A stretch of 64,000 nt of DNA from Streptomyces abikoensis (GCF_014648775.1 NZ_BMRT01000008.1:124001-188000); one strand, 5' to 3'. Positions 40,793 through 48,944 are shown, counted from the first letter of the stretch. Notes: generated by a model from the letters alone, not told the origin. A program made the numbers and translations.

Positions 40793-42583
40793 GTGCCGCG
40801 GTTCGTGGTGGGGGACGGGGATTTCGAGCTCGACGGGCGGCCGGTGCGGCTGTTGTCGGGGGCGCTGCATTACTTCCGGGTGCACGAGGGGCTGTGGGCG
40901 CATCGGCTGGGGATGCTGCGGGCGATGGGGTTGACGTGCGTGGAGACGTACGTCCCCTGGAATTGGCATGCTCCGGTCGAGGGTGGGCCGGTGGACATGG
41001 GGCCGTTGGGGCGGTTCCTGGACGCGGTGGCGGCGGCGGGGATGTTCGCGATCGTGCGGCCGGGTCCGTACATCTGCGCGGAGTGGGAGAACGGTGGGCT
41101 GCCGGCGTGGGTGACCGGGGGGCTGGGGGCGCGGGTGCGGACGCGGGACGAGGGGTTCCTGCGGGCGGTGGACGGCTGGCTGGCCGGGGTGGCGGAGCAG
41201 GTGGTGGGGCGGCAGGTGGACCGGGGCGGTCCGGTGGTGCTGCTGCAGGTGGAGAACGAGTACGGGTCGTACGGCAGCGACCGGGTTTATCTGCGGTGGC
41301 TCGTCCAACGGTGGAAGGCGTCGGGGGTGACGGTTCCGCTGGTGACGTCGGACGGTCCGGAGGAGCACATGCTGTCGGGCGGTTCGGTGCCCGGCGTTCT
41401 GGCGACGGTGAATTTCGGTTCGGGGGCGCGTGAGGCGTTCGGGGTGCTGCGGCGGTTCCGGCCGGGTGGTCCGTTGATGTGCATGGAGTTCTGGTGCGGC
41501 TGGTTCACGCACTGGGGCGCGGAGGAGGCCGTGCGCGGGGCGGAGGAGGCGGCGGGGGCGCTGCGGGAGGTCCTGGAGTGCGGGGCGTCGGTGAATCTGT
41601 ACATGGCGCACGGGGGGACGAGTTTCGGTGGCTGGGCGGGGGCGAACCGGGCCGGTGAGGATCATCTCGGCGCGTTGTTGCCGACGGTGACGTCGTACGA
41701 CTACGACGCGCCGGTGGACGAGTACGGGCGGGCGACGGCGAAGTTCTGGGCGTTCCGTGAGGTGCTGGCCGCTTTCCGCGAGGGGGCGGCCGGGGCGGCG
41801 GGGCCGGTGCCGGAGCCGCCGCCGGCGCCGCCGGTGCTGGGCGCCGCGGTGGTGGGGCGGCTGGAGCGGTGGGTGCCGTTGGACGGGGTCGTGGACGCGC
41901 TGGGGGGCGTGGAGAGCGAGACGGCTCTGCCGCCGGTGTTCGAGGACCTGGGGGTGGACCGGGGGCTGGTGCGGTACCGCTTCGAGGTCCCGGGGCCCCG
42001 GAAGGCGTCCCCGTTGTGGGTGCTGGGGCTGCGCGATCTGGCGACGGTCCTCGTGGACGGGGCGCGGGTGGCGGTGGTCGAGGGCGCCCGGGATCCGGTG
42101 CTGATCGGTGAGGTGGCGGGGCCGGCCGTGGTGGAGCTGTGGGTGGAGTCGCTGGGCCGGGTCAATTACGGGCCGCGGCTCGGGGAGGCCAAGGGCGTCA
42201 CGGGCGGGCTGCTGCACGAGCGGCAGTATGTGCACGGGGTGCGGGCGCGGGGGCTGCGGCTGGCGGCGCTGGAGGAGGCCGGGGCGTCGGCGCGGGTGCC
42301 GTGGCGGGCGGGGCCGGGTGGGGGGCCGGGGCTGTACGGGGGGACGTTGTGGGTGGTGGGGGTGGGGGACGCGGTGCTGGAGGTGCCCGGCTGGGTACGG
42401 GGGTTCGTGTGGGTCAACGGTTTCTGTCTGGGGCGTTACTGGGACCGGGGTCCGCGTCGTCCGCTGTACGTTCCGGGGCCGGTGTTGCGCGAGGGGGCGA
42501 ACGAGGTGCTGGTGCTGGAGCTGGAGGGGCCGGGCGAGCCGGAGGTCCGGCTGGGCGGAGTGCCCGGCCACGACGGGGGCTGA
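40793..42583 (+). CDS. GH35 beta-galactosidase
   Basis: A 596-residue glycoside hydrolase family 35 enzyme with no signal peptide, hence intracellular. The (beta/alpha)8 barrel begins LDGRPVRLLSGALHYFRVHE; ETYVPWNWHAPVEG and IVRPGPYICAEWENGGLPAW follow. The acid/base is E156 in LQVENEYGSYG and the nucleophile is E232 in PLMCMEFWCGWFTHWG. MAHGGTSFGGWAGAN closes the active site; the C-terminal part holds the jelly-roll domains. The start GTG at 40793 (MPRFVVGDG) is backed by GGGGAGG; an in-frame ATG at 40745 is a weaker option. It is divergent from an AraC regulator and convergent with GH101. Confidence 0.93.
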   Translation: MPRFVVGDGDFELDGRPVRLLSGALHYFRVHEGLWAHRLGMLRAMGLTCVETYVPWNWHAPVEGGPVDMGPLGRFLDAVAAAGMFAIVRPGPYICAEWENGGLPAWVTGGLGARVRTRDEGFLRAVDGWLAGVAEQVVGRQVDRGGPVVLLQVENEYGSYGSDRVYLRWLVQRWKASGVTVPLVTSDGPEEHMLSGGSVPGVLATVNFGSGAREAFGVLRRFRPGGPLMCMEFWCGWFTHWGAEEAVRGAEEAAGALREVLECGASVNLYMAHGGTSFGGWAGANRAGEDHLGALLPTVTSYDYDAPVDEYGRATAKFWAFREVLAAFREGAAGAAGPVPEPPPAPPVLGAAVVGRLERWVPLDGVVDALGGVESETALPPVFEDLGVDRGLVRYRFEVPGPRKASPLWVLGLRDLATVLVDGARVAVVEGARDPVLIGEVAGPAVVELWVESLGRVNYGPRLGEAKGVTGGLLHERQYVHGVRARGLRLAALEEAGASARVPWRAGPGGGPGLYGGTLWVVGVGDAVLEVPGWVRGFVWVNGFCLGRYWDRGPRRPLYVPGPVLREGANEVLVLELEGPGEPEVRLGGVPGHDGG

Positions 42584-42589
42584 GCGTGC

Positions 42590-42629
42590 GTCCCGCTGGT
42601 CACCGGCCGATGACGGTGGCCAACGGGAC
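42590..42629. terminator. Bidirectional hairpin between GH35 and GH101 genes
   Basis: 16-bp inverted repeat (GTCCCGCTGGTCACCG against CGGTGGCCAACGGGAC) with one mismatch and one G-T pair, 8-nt loop. It lies in the 62-bp gap between two converging stop codons. Confidence 0.75.
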
Positions 42630-42645
42630 GGAACCCCGTGGTGGT

Positions 42646-45600
42646 TTATTGCCCTACTAACTGCACGATGAAGCGGTCCAGGCAGAACTCAGCAGTCCCG
42701 TTGTCCCCCACTTTCCGCAGTCCCACCCACGCCTCACCCGTCTCCGGTGCCGTGAACTCGTATGAGAACGTGGCCGGTCGCACGGCGACGGACAGGGGCG
42801 TACGGACCAGTTCGCGCGCTCCCGGTTCGTCGACGGCCGTCACCCATGCGTACTGGCCCGCCCGCTCGTTCTCGTAGCGGAAGGACACCCGGTAACGGCG
42901 CCCCGCCGCGAAGCGCACGGTGTGGGGGACGGTGCGGTAGACCACCCCGGGGTTCTCACCGCGCGACTTCAGCGACTGCGTGCCGTCTATGACGTCGTCC
43001 ACGGCCTTGCCGTTCCAGCCGCGCTGGGTGTAGGGCGCGTGCCGCTGGGCGATGTGGGTGCGCGGGTCGGTGGCCCCGCCGGCGTCCCCCTTGACGAAGG
43101 GGCCCCAGCCCTGGGGCACGTTCTCGAAGTCCTCGAGGACGAGGGCGCCCTCGGTGTCGGCCCTGCGGCCGGGTACGACGCGGACGGCGTCGAACCGCAC
43201 CCGCGCGCGCCCGGGGCCGGCGGTCAGGGCGAGGGTGACGGGCCCGCCGCCCTCCGGCACGGTGAACCAGGTGAACATCCGCTGGAAGCGGGTGCCGTGT
43301 TTGCGGTCGGCGGCCACGAAGTTGACGGCCGTGGAGGTGTCCGTCCAGTTCGTCGCGGTGATCCCGTCGGCCGTGCGGACGCTCAGCGCGGCCCGGCGCC
43401 GCTCCCCCGCGACCGCGCCGACCTCGACCTGGACGGACGCCGCGTAGGTACCGGGCCGCAGCCGGGCGAGCCGCTGGCCGACGGTGGCCGCCTCCCCCGC
43501 GCCGATCACCAGTTCCCAGTCGCCGAGGGCGCTGCGCTCGACGCGGGCGGGGCCGCTGGCCCGCCAGGCGTCGAGGGTGCCGGAGGTGAAGGACGGGTCG
43601 CGCAGCGGGGTGCCCTCGCCCCAGCGGGGGTCGCGGCGGCGCGGGCGTTCGTCCGGGCGGGTCAGGACGTAGGGCTGGTCGGGGGCGGCCCGGAGGGTGA
43701 CGCGGCCGTCCCGTACGGGCAGCCGGAGGGTGTCGGCGCGGCCCCGGTCGGTGAGGCGGTGGAGGGCGACGGTGCGCAGCCGGGACCAGGCGCGGGGCAG
43801 GGTCCAGGTGGTGGTGCCGCCGTGCGGGTTGTAGTGGTAGAGCCTGCCGGGGTCGGTGGCGCGGCGGGGTTCCCAGGGCAGGAGGTAGGTGTCGCCGCGG
43901 AGGACGACGCGTCCGTCGGTGGTGATCGTCCTGGTGCCGTCGGTGTCCGAGACGGAGGTCCTGGCCGGGCCGGCGAAGGTGATCTCGTGGTCGGTCCAGG
44001 TGAGGATCGGGTGTGCCTGGAGGTATTTGGCGGGGAGGTTGTGGGTCCAGATCAGGCGGTGGAAGGCCGTCCAGTCGGTCTTGCCCTGCCAGCCTGCGAA
44101 GGTGCCGAGGCGGGCGGTGCCCAGGAGGGGCCATTTGTCGGCGAAGACGTCCTTCTGGTGGTGGCGGAGGAAGCGGATGAGCCGGGAGTTGACGCCGCGT
44201 GAGGTGTCGGGTCCGTAGTCGGTCTCGGTGGCCCAGTGGGACCAGAGGCTGGAGCGTTCGAGTCCGTGCCCCCATTCGGTGGTGATCCGCCAGCCCTGGG
44301 CGCGCAGTTCGCGCTGGAGGCGGTCGGAGGTCCAGCCGGATTCGCGGAAGACGTCGATGTAGAGGGTGTCGAGTGCCGGGTCGGTCTCCTCGCGCAGCCG
44401 GCGGAAGCGGCGGACGATGTCGCCGGAGAGCAGGTCGCGGCGGGGGTCGATGCGGTAGGACTGGTCGAGCCAGTCCCATTGGGGGTTGTTCCGGTCGACG
44501 AGCGTCTCGGAGAAGGCGTGGGCGACGGGGTAGGACTCGGTGGTGTTGACGTGGACGGCGAAGTCGCTGTTCCAGCGCTTTCCCGCACGCAGCAGGGTGT
44601 TGAGGTCGGTGAGACCGCCGGCGCGGGTGTTGTAGTTGCCGCCGTAGTCGGGGTGGGCGGAGTCGTGGCCCTCGGATTGGTAGCCCTTCAGGAGGGTGAA
44701 CTGCCGCAGTCCGTCGGTGGCGAGGTGGATCCGTTTGACGTCGTCGAGGACGGCGAGGAACGGGTTGGTGGCCTGGCTGGCGAAGTTGAAGGGAATGTGG
44801 GGGACGACGCGCAGGTGCTGCTCGTCGGCGCCGAGCGGGTCGGTCATGATGTCGCGCGTGGCGATGGCCGCGTCCTGCCAGTCGGCGTGTCCGTCGCCGT
44901 TGCGGTCGCGGGTGACGACGACGTGGACGTACGGCAGGGGCTCGGTGTCGTGAACAGGGGCGCCGGCGGCGCGGTGGGTCCACTGGCCGCAGGTGATCTG
45001 TGCCTTGGTGTAGCCGTCGCGGGTGAGGACCTGTCGGCGGAAGCGGCCGTTCTCCCAGGCGGTGGCGGCGTCGGGCCGGTCGTGGACGGTGTTCGTCTCG
45101 ATGCCGCCGCCGAGTTCGCCGGTGGCGACGACGGCGTAGGCGCAGCCGGTGGGCGTGGCGTCGGGCGGTGTGGTGGGGGTGGGGCGGATGTGGGTGTCGC
45201 CGCTCTTGGCGGCGTCCAGCTGGAGGCGGGCGGCGAGGAGTTCCGCGCCGGGCTGGGTGCTGCGGACGGAGAGGAAGGCGAGGCCGGGGATTCGCAGGGT
45301 GCCGACGGGGAGTCCGGGGGCCTCGGTGATACGGGTGACGCGCCAGTCGACGCGGGAGCCGTGGACGTGGATCTCGACGTCGATCCGGGTGCCGGCGGGG
45401 AGGGTGAGGGTGTACGCGGCGCGGTCGGCGGTGAGGGACGCGGTGACGTGCGGGGTGTGCTCGGTCTCGTCGACGAGCAGGGAGGTGACGGGGTCCTCCT
45501 GGCCGTGGAGGACGGCGCCGGTGGCGCGGTCGGTGTAGGAGACGATCCGGGGGAAGGCCGTATCGACGCGTACGTCCAGGGTCTCGGAGCGCAGGAGGGC

Positions 45601-45708
45601 CTCGGTGCCGCGGGCCGTGGCGCGGGCCGGGAACGCGCCGGCGCCCGCGAGGGCGGCGGCGGTGACGACGACGGCGCGACGGCTGGGGCCTGTGGCTTCT
45701 ACGGTCAC
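42646..45708 (-). CDS. Exported GH101 endo-alpha-N-acetylgalactosaminidase
   Basis: GH101 enzymes cut Gal-beta1,3-GalNAc (core 1 O-glycan) from Ser/Thr of mucin-type glycoproteins. The 1020-residue protein begins with a twin-arginine-like signal (PSRRAVVVTAAALAGAGAF, cleavage near ARATA). After a beta-sandwich, the catalytic barrel includes QFTLLKGYQSEGHDSAHPDY, the nucleophile D452 in DTLYIDVFRE and the acid/base E478 in RITTEWGHGLE, spaced as in the characterised family members. C-terminal beta-rich carbohydrate-binding-like modules follow (RDPSFTSGTLDAWRASGP, LEDFENVPQGWGPFVKGD). The start GTG at 45706-45708 is chosen because it gives a sensible signal peptide. It converges with the GH35 gene. 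Confidence 0.9.
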   Translation of the reverse strand: MTVEATGPSRRAVVVTAAALAGAGAFPARATARGTEALLRSETLDVRVDTAFPRIVSYTDRATGAVLHGQEDPVTSLLVDETEHTPHVTASLTADRAAYTLTLPAGTRIDVEIHVHGSRVDWRVTRITEAPGLPVGTLRIPGLAFLSVRSTQPGAELLAARLQLDAAKSGDTHIRPTPTTPPDATPTGCAYAVVATGELGGGIETNTVHDRPDAATAWENGRFRRQVLTRDGYTKAQITCGQWTHRAAGAPVHDTEPLPYVHVVVTRDRNGDGHADWQDAAIATRDIMTDPLGADEQHLRVVPHIPFNFASQATNPFLAVLDDVKRIHLATDGLRQFTLLKGYQSEGHDSAHPDYGGNYNTRAGGLTDLNTLLRAGKRWNSDFAVHVNTTESYPVAHAFSETLVDRNNPQWDWLDQSYRIDPRRDLLSGDIVRRFRRLREETDPALDTLYIDVFRESGWTSDRLQRELRAQGWRITTEWGHGLERSSLWSHWATETDYGPDTSRGVNSRLIRFLRHHQKDVFADKWPLLGTARLGTFAGWQGKTDWTAFHRLIWTHNLPAKYLQAHPILTWTDHEITFAGPARTSVSDTDGTRTITTDGRVVLRGDTYLLPWEPRRATDPGRLYHYNPHGGTTTWTLPRAWSRLRTVALHRLTDRGRADTLRLPVRDGRVTLRAAPDQPYVLTRPDERPRRRDPRWGEGTPLRDPSFTSGTLDAWRASGPARVERSALGDWELVIGAGEAATVGQRLARLRPGTYAASVQVEVGAVAGERRRAALSVRTADGITATNWTDTSTAVNFVAADRKHGTRFQRMFTWFTVPEGGGPVTLALTAGPGRARVRFDAVRVVPGRRADTEGALVLEDFENVPQGWGPFVKGDAGGATDPRTHIAQRHAPYTQRGWNGKAVDDVIDGTQSLKSRGENPGVVYRTVPHTVRFAAGRRYRVSFRYENERAGQYAWVTAVDEPGARELVRTPLSVAVRPATFSYEFTAPETGEAWVGLRKVGDNGTAEFCLDRFIVQLVGQ

Positions 45709-45821
45709 GCCGTCACTGTGTGACGGCAGGGGCGAAGGTGACCATGGACAAAGCCTGTTGTCGTCTTGGACTATCGAGAAGACGCTGTGGAATTCCACGG
45801 GCGGCGCGGCATCATGGCTTC

Positions 45822-46280
45822 ATGATCGCGAAATTGCAGTGTGTCGTCGTCGACTGTCCCGATCCGCTCGCCCTGGCGCGCTTCTACTCCGCCGTGCTCG
45901 GCTGGCGGGTGGAGGCCGACGACAGCGACCCCGGCTGGGTGTGGCTGACCGATCCGGCCACGCGGCAGCGGATCGCCTTCCAGCGGGTGGAGAGCGCGTA
46001 CGTCCCGCCCCGGTGGCCGGATCCGGCGCATCCGCAGCAGATGCACCTGGACTTCGACGTCGACACCCGCGCGGACGTGGAGCGCGCCCAGCGGGAGGTT
46101 CTCGCGCTCGGTGCGACGTTCCTGCACGACAGCGGTGGGCGGGAACGGGGGTTCGTCGTGTTCTCCGACCCGAACGCTCTCGACTTACCGTTCTACGGTA
46201 CCGGGCGGTCGACGGCAGCAAGAAGCCCCGCCCATGCGCCTCGGGGGAGAAACGCACGAGCGGGGCGGCCAGGGGCCTAG
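45822..46280 (+). pseudogene. VOC-family (glyoxalase-fold) gene, 3' end displaced by the integrative element
   Basis: The first 115 codons (45822-46166) encode a normal VOC domain: MIAKLQCVVVDCPDPLALAR, FYSAVLGWRVEADD, HPQQMHLDFDVDTRADVERA, RGFVVFSDP. At codon 116 (GAC CC, 46167-46171) the sequence crosses into the integrated element, and the frame continues through unrelated DNA to a TAG at 46278-46280, giving a 152-residue hybrid. The true 3' end, encoding DPAGHPFCLCYGQPGVVPS and a stop, is at 55491-55550, in the same phase. Joining the parts restores a 134-residue protein of normal VOC length. The substrate is unknown. The hybrid lacks the conserved D-P-A-G-H-P-F-C strand, so it is probably inactive. 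Confidence 0.9.
46147..46194. other. attL: left junction of the element
   Basis: Host VOC coding sequence up to GTTCTCC, then core GACCC (46167-46171), then the phage-side half: GAACGCTC (46172-46179), 7 nt, ACCGTTCT (46187-46194). These two 8-mers are the mirror images of 8-mers at the right end. Confidence 0.85.
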
Positions 46281-46283
46281 GCT
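46278..46283 (+). promoter_or_regulatory. Possible -10 box (TAGGCT) for the first cargo gene
   Basis: TAGGCT lies 8 nt before the ATG at 46292, which would give a leaderless mRNA. The same bases contain the stop codon of the hybrid VOC frame. No clear ribosome-binding site precedes the ATG, in keeping with a leaderless gene. Confidence 0.4.
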
Positions 46284-46291
46284 TCGGTGCC

Positions 46292-46693
46292 ATGGCTGAG
46301 GCTTACGTCACCAGCGACGAGCACCCGGCATGCGGGATCTGCCCGTCACGCCGCTTCCCCCTCGGAGCCTTCGACGTGTTCGAACGGCCCTCGCGCGACT
46401 GCCCGTTCAGGCCCGACGACGGGCACCGGTACACCACTGGTGGTGTGCCCGTGTGCGTGCATCCGGAGAAGGTGGGCATCCCTGCGGGGAGATACAAGAC
46501 CGATGGCTTGCCCGTGGCCACGAAGCTTGCGTTGCCTGGCGACGTTGCCGAACTGGATTCGTATCTGCGCGACGTGATGCACAGCGCAGCGCCGGGAGTG
46601 CTCGAATTGCTGATCGAGCAAGCCACCACCGAGATTCCCCGTACCTTCCCCGAAGTGGACGTCATCACGACGCTGCGCCGCGCTCTCAGCTAG
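46292..46693 (+). CDS. Element cargo: hypothetical Cys-containing protein
   Basis: A 133-residue soluble protein next to attL. The N-terminal third is Cys/His/Asp-rich (HPACGICPSRRFPLGAFDVF, RDCPFRPDDGHRY, VPVCVHPEKVG), suggesting a small zinc-binding or structural-metal domain; the C-terminal half is helical (DVAELDSYLRDVMHSAAPGV, LLIEQATTEIPRTF). No family is recognised. The stop codon overlaps the stop of the converging 46690 gene within the palindrome AGCTAGCT. By position it is cargo of the element. Confidence 0.6.
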   Translation: MAEAYVTSDEHPACGICPSRRFPLGAFDVFERPSRDCPFRPDDGHRYTTGGVPVCVHPEKVGIPAGRYKTDGLPVATKLALPGDVAELDSYLRDVMHSAAPGVLELLIEQATTEIPRTFPEVDVITTLRRALS

Positions 46694-47277
46694 CTCGCCG
46701 TAGCGAAGCCGGGGGCGAACCTGCGTCCACCCTCGAAGATGCCCAGCGGCTCATACTTCTTGATGGCGGCAGCGCGCCGCTTCTCGGTCTCGTCCTTGCC
46801 GATCCAGAACCGCTCGTTCACCGGCCCCCATGCGGCCCGGTAGACCTGGTGCGTGTAGTCGCCGTGGTCCCAGCCGCCGATTTCCTCGCGGTCCGTGGCG
46901 TGAACGAACTTGATCCCAGTCCGCTCCTGAACACGGCTCAGCACGGTGAACTGAGCGGCAAGGGCGTGGATCATCTCATCCACGGGGACGGAGACGGGAA
47001 TCTCTGCCGCGTACTCGTCGCCATCCGTCATCTCGTAGACGGCCGACTTGATCGCCATTGCCCGGAGGGCTTCCGGGAACAGCGGAACGGTGTCCTTCTC
47101 GACGTCGAAGCCGTCGACGAGCGCATAGCCCGTGAAGCTCTGCCAGTCCTTGTCGTACTTGGCGCACCCGGTGCGCAGACGCTCGAACTCCGGGTCGGCC
47201 TCAATTGCCGAGAGAATCTCTCGTGCACGCTCGGACACCCTCTCGGGAGCCGGACGAACAAGGGTTGCGTTCACCAC
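46690..47277 (-). CDS. Element cargo: hypothetical protein
   Basis: A 195-residue soluble protein of unknown family. It opens with helical sequence (RVSERAREILSAIEADPEFE), then CAKYDKDWQSFTGYALVDGF, EIPVSVPVDEMIHALAAQFT and WDHGDYTHQVYRAAWGPVNE; it ends with a basic/aromatic tail. The start is the GTG at 47275-47277, with AAGGAG 6 nt upstream; a second GTG follows directly. It is transcribed leftward, downstream of two very small genes (47331-47680), and may be co-transcribed with them. No catalytic motif is evident. Confidence 0.62.
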   Translation of the reverse strand: MVNATLVRPAPERVSERAREILSAIEADPEFERLRTGCAKYDKDWQSFTGYALVDGFDVEKDTVPLFPEALRAMAIKSAVYEMTDGDEYAAEIPVSVPVDEMIHALAAQFTVLSRVQERTGIKFVHATDREEIGGWDHGDYTHQVYRAAWGPVNERFWIGKDETEKRRAAAIKKYEPLGIFEGGRRFAPGFATAS

Positions 47278-47330
47278 TGCACTCTCCTTTTCGGTTGCGT
47301 GTATTTGCCGCCTCAGCCATCGCGGCGGGC

Positions 47331-47444
47331 TCACCGGTGGTACGGATTGCTGATGATCGCAAGCGGGATCACCAGGGCGACGGAGACGACGACCGTCGTG
47401 GCCCAGATCGCACCGGCCCATCTGAGGACTGCGCGTCGAATCAC
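47331..47444 (-). CDS. Element cargo: 37-residue single-helix membrane peptide
   Basis: A short frame starting with GTG at 47442-47444, two bases after the stop of the preceding gene. The product has a basic N-terminus (IRRAVLRWAG) and one membrane helix (AIWATTVVVSVALVIPLAII) ending NPYHR. The tight spacing suggests translational coupling. Too short for certainty. Confidence 0.45.
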   Translation of the reverse strand: MIRRAVLRWAGAIWATTVVVSVALVIPLAIISNPYHR

Positions 47445-47446
47445 GG

Positions 47447-47680
47447 CTACCTCATCCACGCGTGGAACGGGCGCTTGACGATCTGCGTGTAGGAGTGGTG
47501 CGACGGGTTGGCCCTGACGTGCTCCAAGATCCAGACCGAACCAGCCTCCTGGCCGGTGCTCCGGGGGGAGCCCTCGCCACACACCTCGCACTCCTGGGCG
47601 TAGGTGTGGGGCTTCGCGTCCGGCTCAGGGTCGGGCCGAACGGTCCAATCAGCGTGTGTGATCACGGCACGTGTGCTCAT
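47447..47680 (-). CDS. Element cargo: small Cys-motif protein (DUF7848-like)
   Basis: A 77-residue protein with CEVCGEGSP (C-x2-C) and a downstream WILEHVRANPSHHSY segment, a layout I associate with the DUF7848 family of small Streptomyces proteins, often found in regulatory or mobile contexts. The assignment is from memory and tentative. The start ATG is at 47678-47680 with GAAGGGA upstream. It is divergent from the XRE regulator across a 153-bp control region and may be under its control. Confidence 0.55.
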   Translation of the reverse strand: MSTRAVITHADWTVRPDPEPDAKPHTYAQECEVCGEGSPRSTGQEAGSVWILEHVRANPSHHSYTQIVKRPFHAWMR

Positions 47681-47763
47681 GCAGGCCAATCCCTTCGGGC
47701 GTTGCCCCCGTCAGTGCCACAGGTGTACCGCCGGTCGCATGGGCAGCGCGGCGACCGTCAAGG

Positions 47764-47826
47764 CGTCATACCGGCGTCATTCATCGGTCAAAACCGGTGA
47801 CCAACTGTCGCCCAGCGCCCTACTGT
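47764..47826 (+). promoter_or_regulatory. Divergent control region with leaderless promoter of the XRE gene
   Basis: TGACCA (47798-47803), 17-bp spacer, TACTGT (47821-47826), then 7 nt to the GTG start, so a leaderless transcript is expected. GGTCA-N7-TGACC (47786-47802) overlaps the -35 element and GCGTCAT is repeated at 47764 and 47774; both are candidate repressor sites. Confidence 0.65.
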
Positions 47827-47833
47827 CGAAGGC

Positions 47834-48619
47834 GTGGCCGAACCCAACACGATCCTTCGCGCCGTCAGGATCAGCCTGCGCATGTCGCAAGATGATCTAG
47901 CTCTCGCCATACGTCAGGCGGGGAAGGAATCAGGTGAACCGAACGACTGCGCCAAACGCAACGTTCAGCGATGGGAGTCAGGGAAGGTCCTCAATCCCCG
48001 CCCCGTCTACGCCAGGGCCCTGGAGCGCGTAACAGGTCTACCGATCGAGGCTTTAGGGTTCGCCCCACCGGGGCCGAACGCACGAGCGGCAGAGTCAGCC
48101 GTGCTGAACGGTCGTGAACCAGAACAGCGAGAGGCGGCGAAGGCGCGAGCCGCAACAGCCCCAGGAGGTATCGCCCCCATGACCAAGCACAACGATCACG
48201 GAACCCTGTCCGGCATCTGGCTGTCCCGATACGAGTACCACTCGTCGGGGCGGGAATCCGACTTCATCGGAGAGCACTATGTAGTGGTACTCCAGCACGG
48301 CAACAAGCTGACGGCGCGCTCGCTGCCGGAAGGCTCTTCGAACCCGAATTCTCCGCTGACGCTCGACCTGACCGTTGAAGGAAACGTAGTCACGGGAACG
48401 TGGCGCGAGGAAACGGCACGGGATGGCTACTACGCCGGGGCCGTCTACCACGGGGCTATTCAGCTCCTTGTCGAACCTACGGGCCGGAAGATGAGCGGTA
48501 AGTGGGTCGGCTTCGGCAAGGACTTCGACGTGAACACTGGCCCATGGGAACTGACCTTCAAGGACGCCTCAACCTCTAAGCCCACAATGGCCGAGTACAA
48601 CCGGTCGCCCGGGGAATGA
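47834..48619 (+). CDS. XRE-family regulator with C-terminal beta-rich sensor-like domain
   Basis: A 261-residue protein. Residues ~5-80 form an XRE/Cro helix-turn-helix (LRAVRISLRMSQDDLALAIR, KRNVQRWESGKVLNPRP). A short Ala/Arg-rich linker leads to a C-terminal domain (~120-250) rich in beta-strands: TLSGIWLSRYEYHSSGRESD, EHYVVVLQHGNKLTARSLPE, VEGNVVTGTWREETARDGYY and MSGKWVGFGKDFDVNTGPWE, resembling a lipocalin- or avidin-like barrel. It is the only regulator in the element and divergent from the left cargo operon, so it is the candidate master repressor/switch. The GTG at 47834 has no ribosome-binding site, consistent with leaderless mRNA. Confidence 0.82.
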   Translation: MAEPNTILRAVRISLRMSQDDLALAIRQAGKESGEPNDCAKRNVQRWESGKVLNPRPVYARALERVTGLPIEALGFAPPGPNARAAESAVLNGREPEQREAAKARAATAPGGIAPMTKHNDHGTLSGIWLSRYEYHSSGRESDFIGEHYVVVLQHGNKLTARSLPEGSSNPNSPLTLDLTVEGNVVTGTWREETARDGYYAGAVYHGAIQLLVEPTGRKMSGKWVGFGKDFDVNTGPWELTFKDASTSKPTMAEYNRSPGE

Positions 48620-48675
48620 GGTAACGCCTGCCGTCCCTAATCGGGGATAGCCCGGGTTCGCGCCCAACGCAAAGA

Positions 48676-48714
48676 GCCCCCGACGGCAGCCCAGCGCGGG
48701 CAGTCGTCGGGGGC
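48676..48714. terminator. Bidirectional terminator between XRE gene and the leftward block
   Basis: GCCCCCGACG paired with CGTCGGGGGC around a 19-nt loop, flanked on the left by AAAGA (a T-rich run on the minus strand). It lies just past the 48720-48944 gene stop. Confidence 0.8.
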
Positions 48715-48719
48715 AGTGG

Positions 48720-48944
48720 TCAGAAGTGCTCTGGGCAACCGCAGATGACGCCCAGGGCAGTCGGGTCAGGGTCGCACCCGGCCTCAGCGCGGAACAGCTC
48801 CGAGAAGAGCGGCCACAGCGGGTGCACGCCGATCCTCCGGGTCTCTCCGCCACCCAACAGGCAAGCCAGTTCCCGCAGTTCGTCACTCAGAGGCGGCAAG
48901 TTGTCCGCCCAGCGACGTTGGCGTTCGTGCAAGGACTCCGACAC
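48720..48944 (-). CDS. Element: 74-residue hypothetical protein
   Basis: A small protein opening MSESLHERQRRWADNLPPLS and ending with a Cys cluster (AGCDPDPTALGVICGCPEHF). The start GTG at 48942-48944 has a strong GAGGAG site. It overlaps the 3' end of the Zn-finger gene by 62 bp in another frame. It is the last gene of the leftward block and is followed by a terminator. Function unknown. Confidence 0.58.
   Translation of the reverse strand: MSESLHERQRRWADNLPPLSDELRELACLLGGGETRRIGVHPLWPLFSELFRAEAGCDPDPTALGVICGCPEHF

Noticed and set aside
46292..46693. Excisionase (recombination directionality factor) candidate beside attL
   Set aside because: No helix-turn-helix or similarity to known factors could be seen; position alone is not enough.
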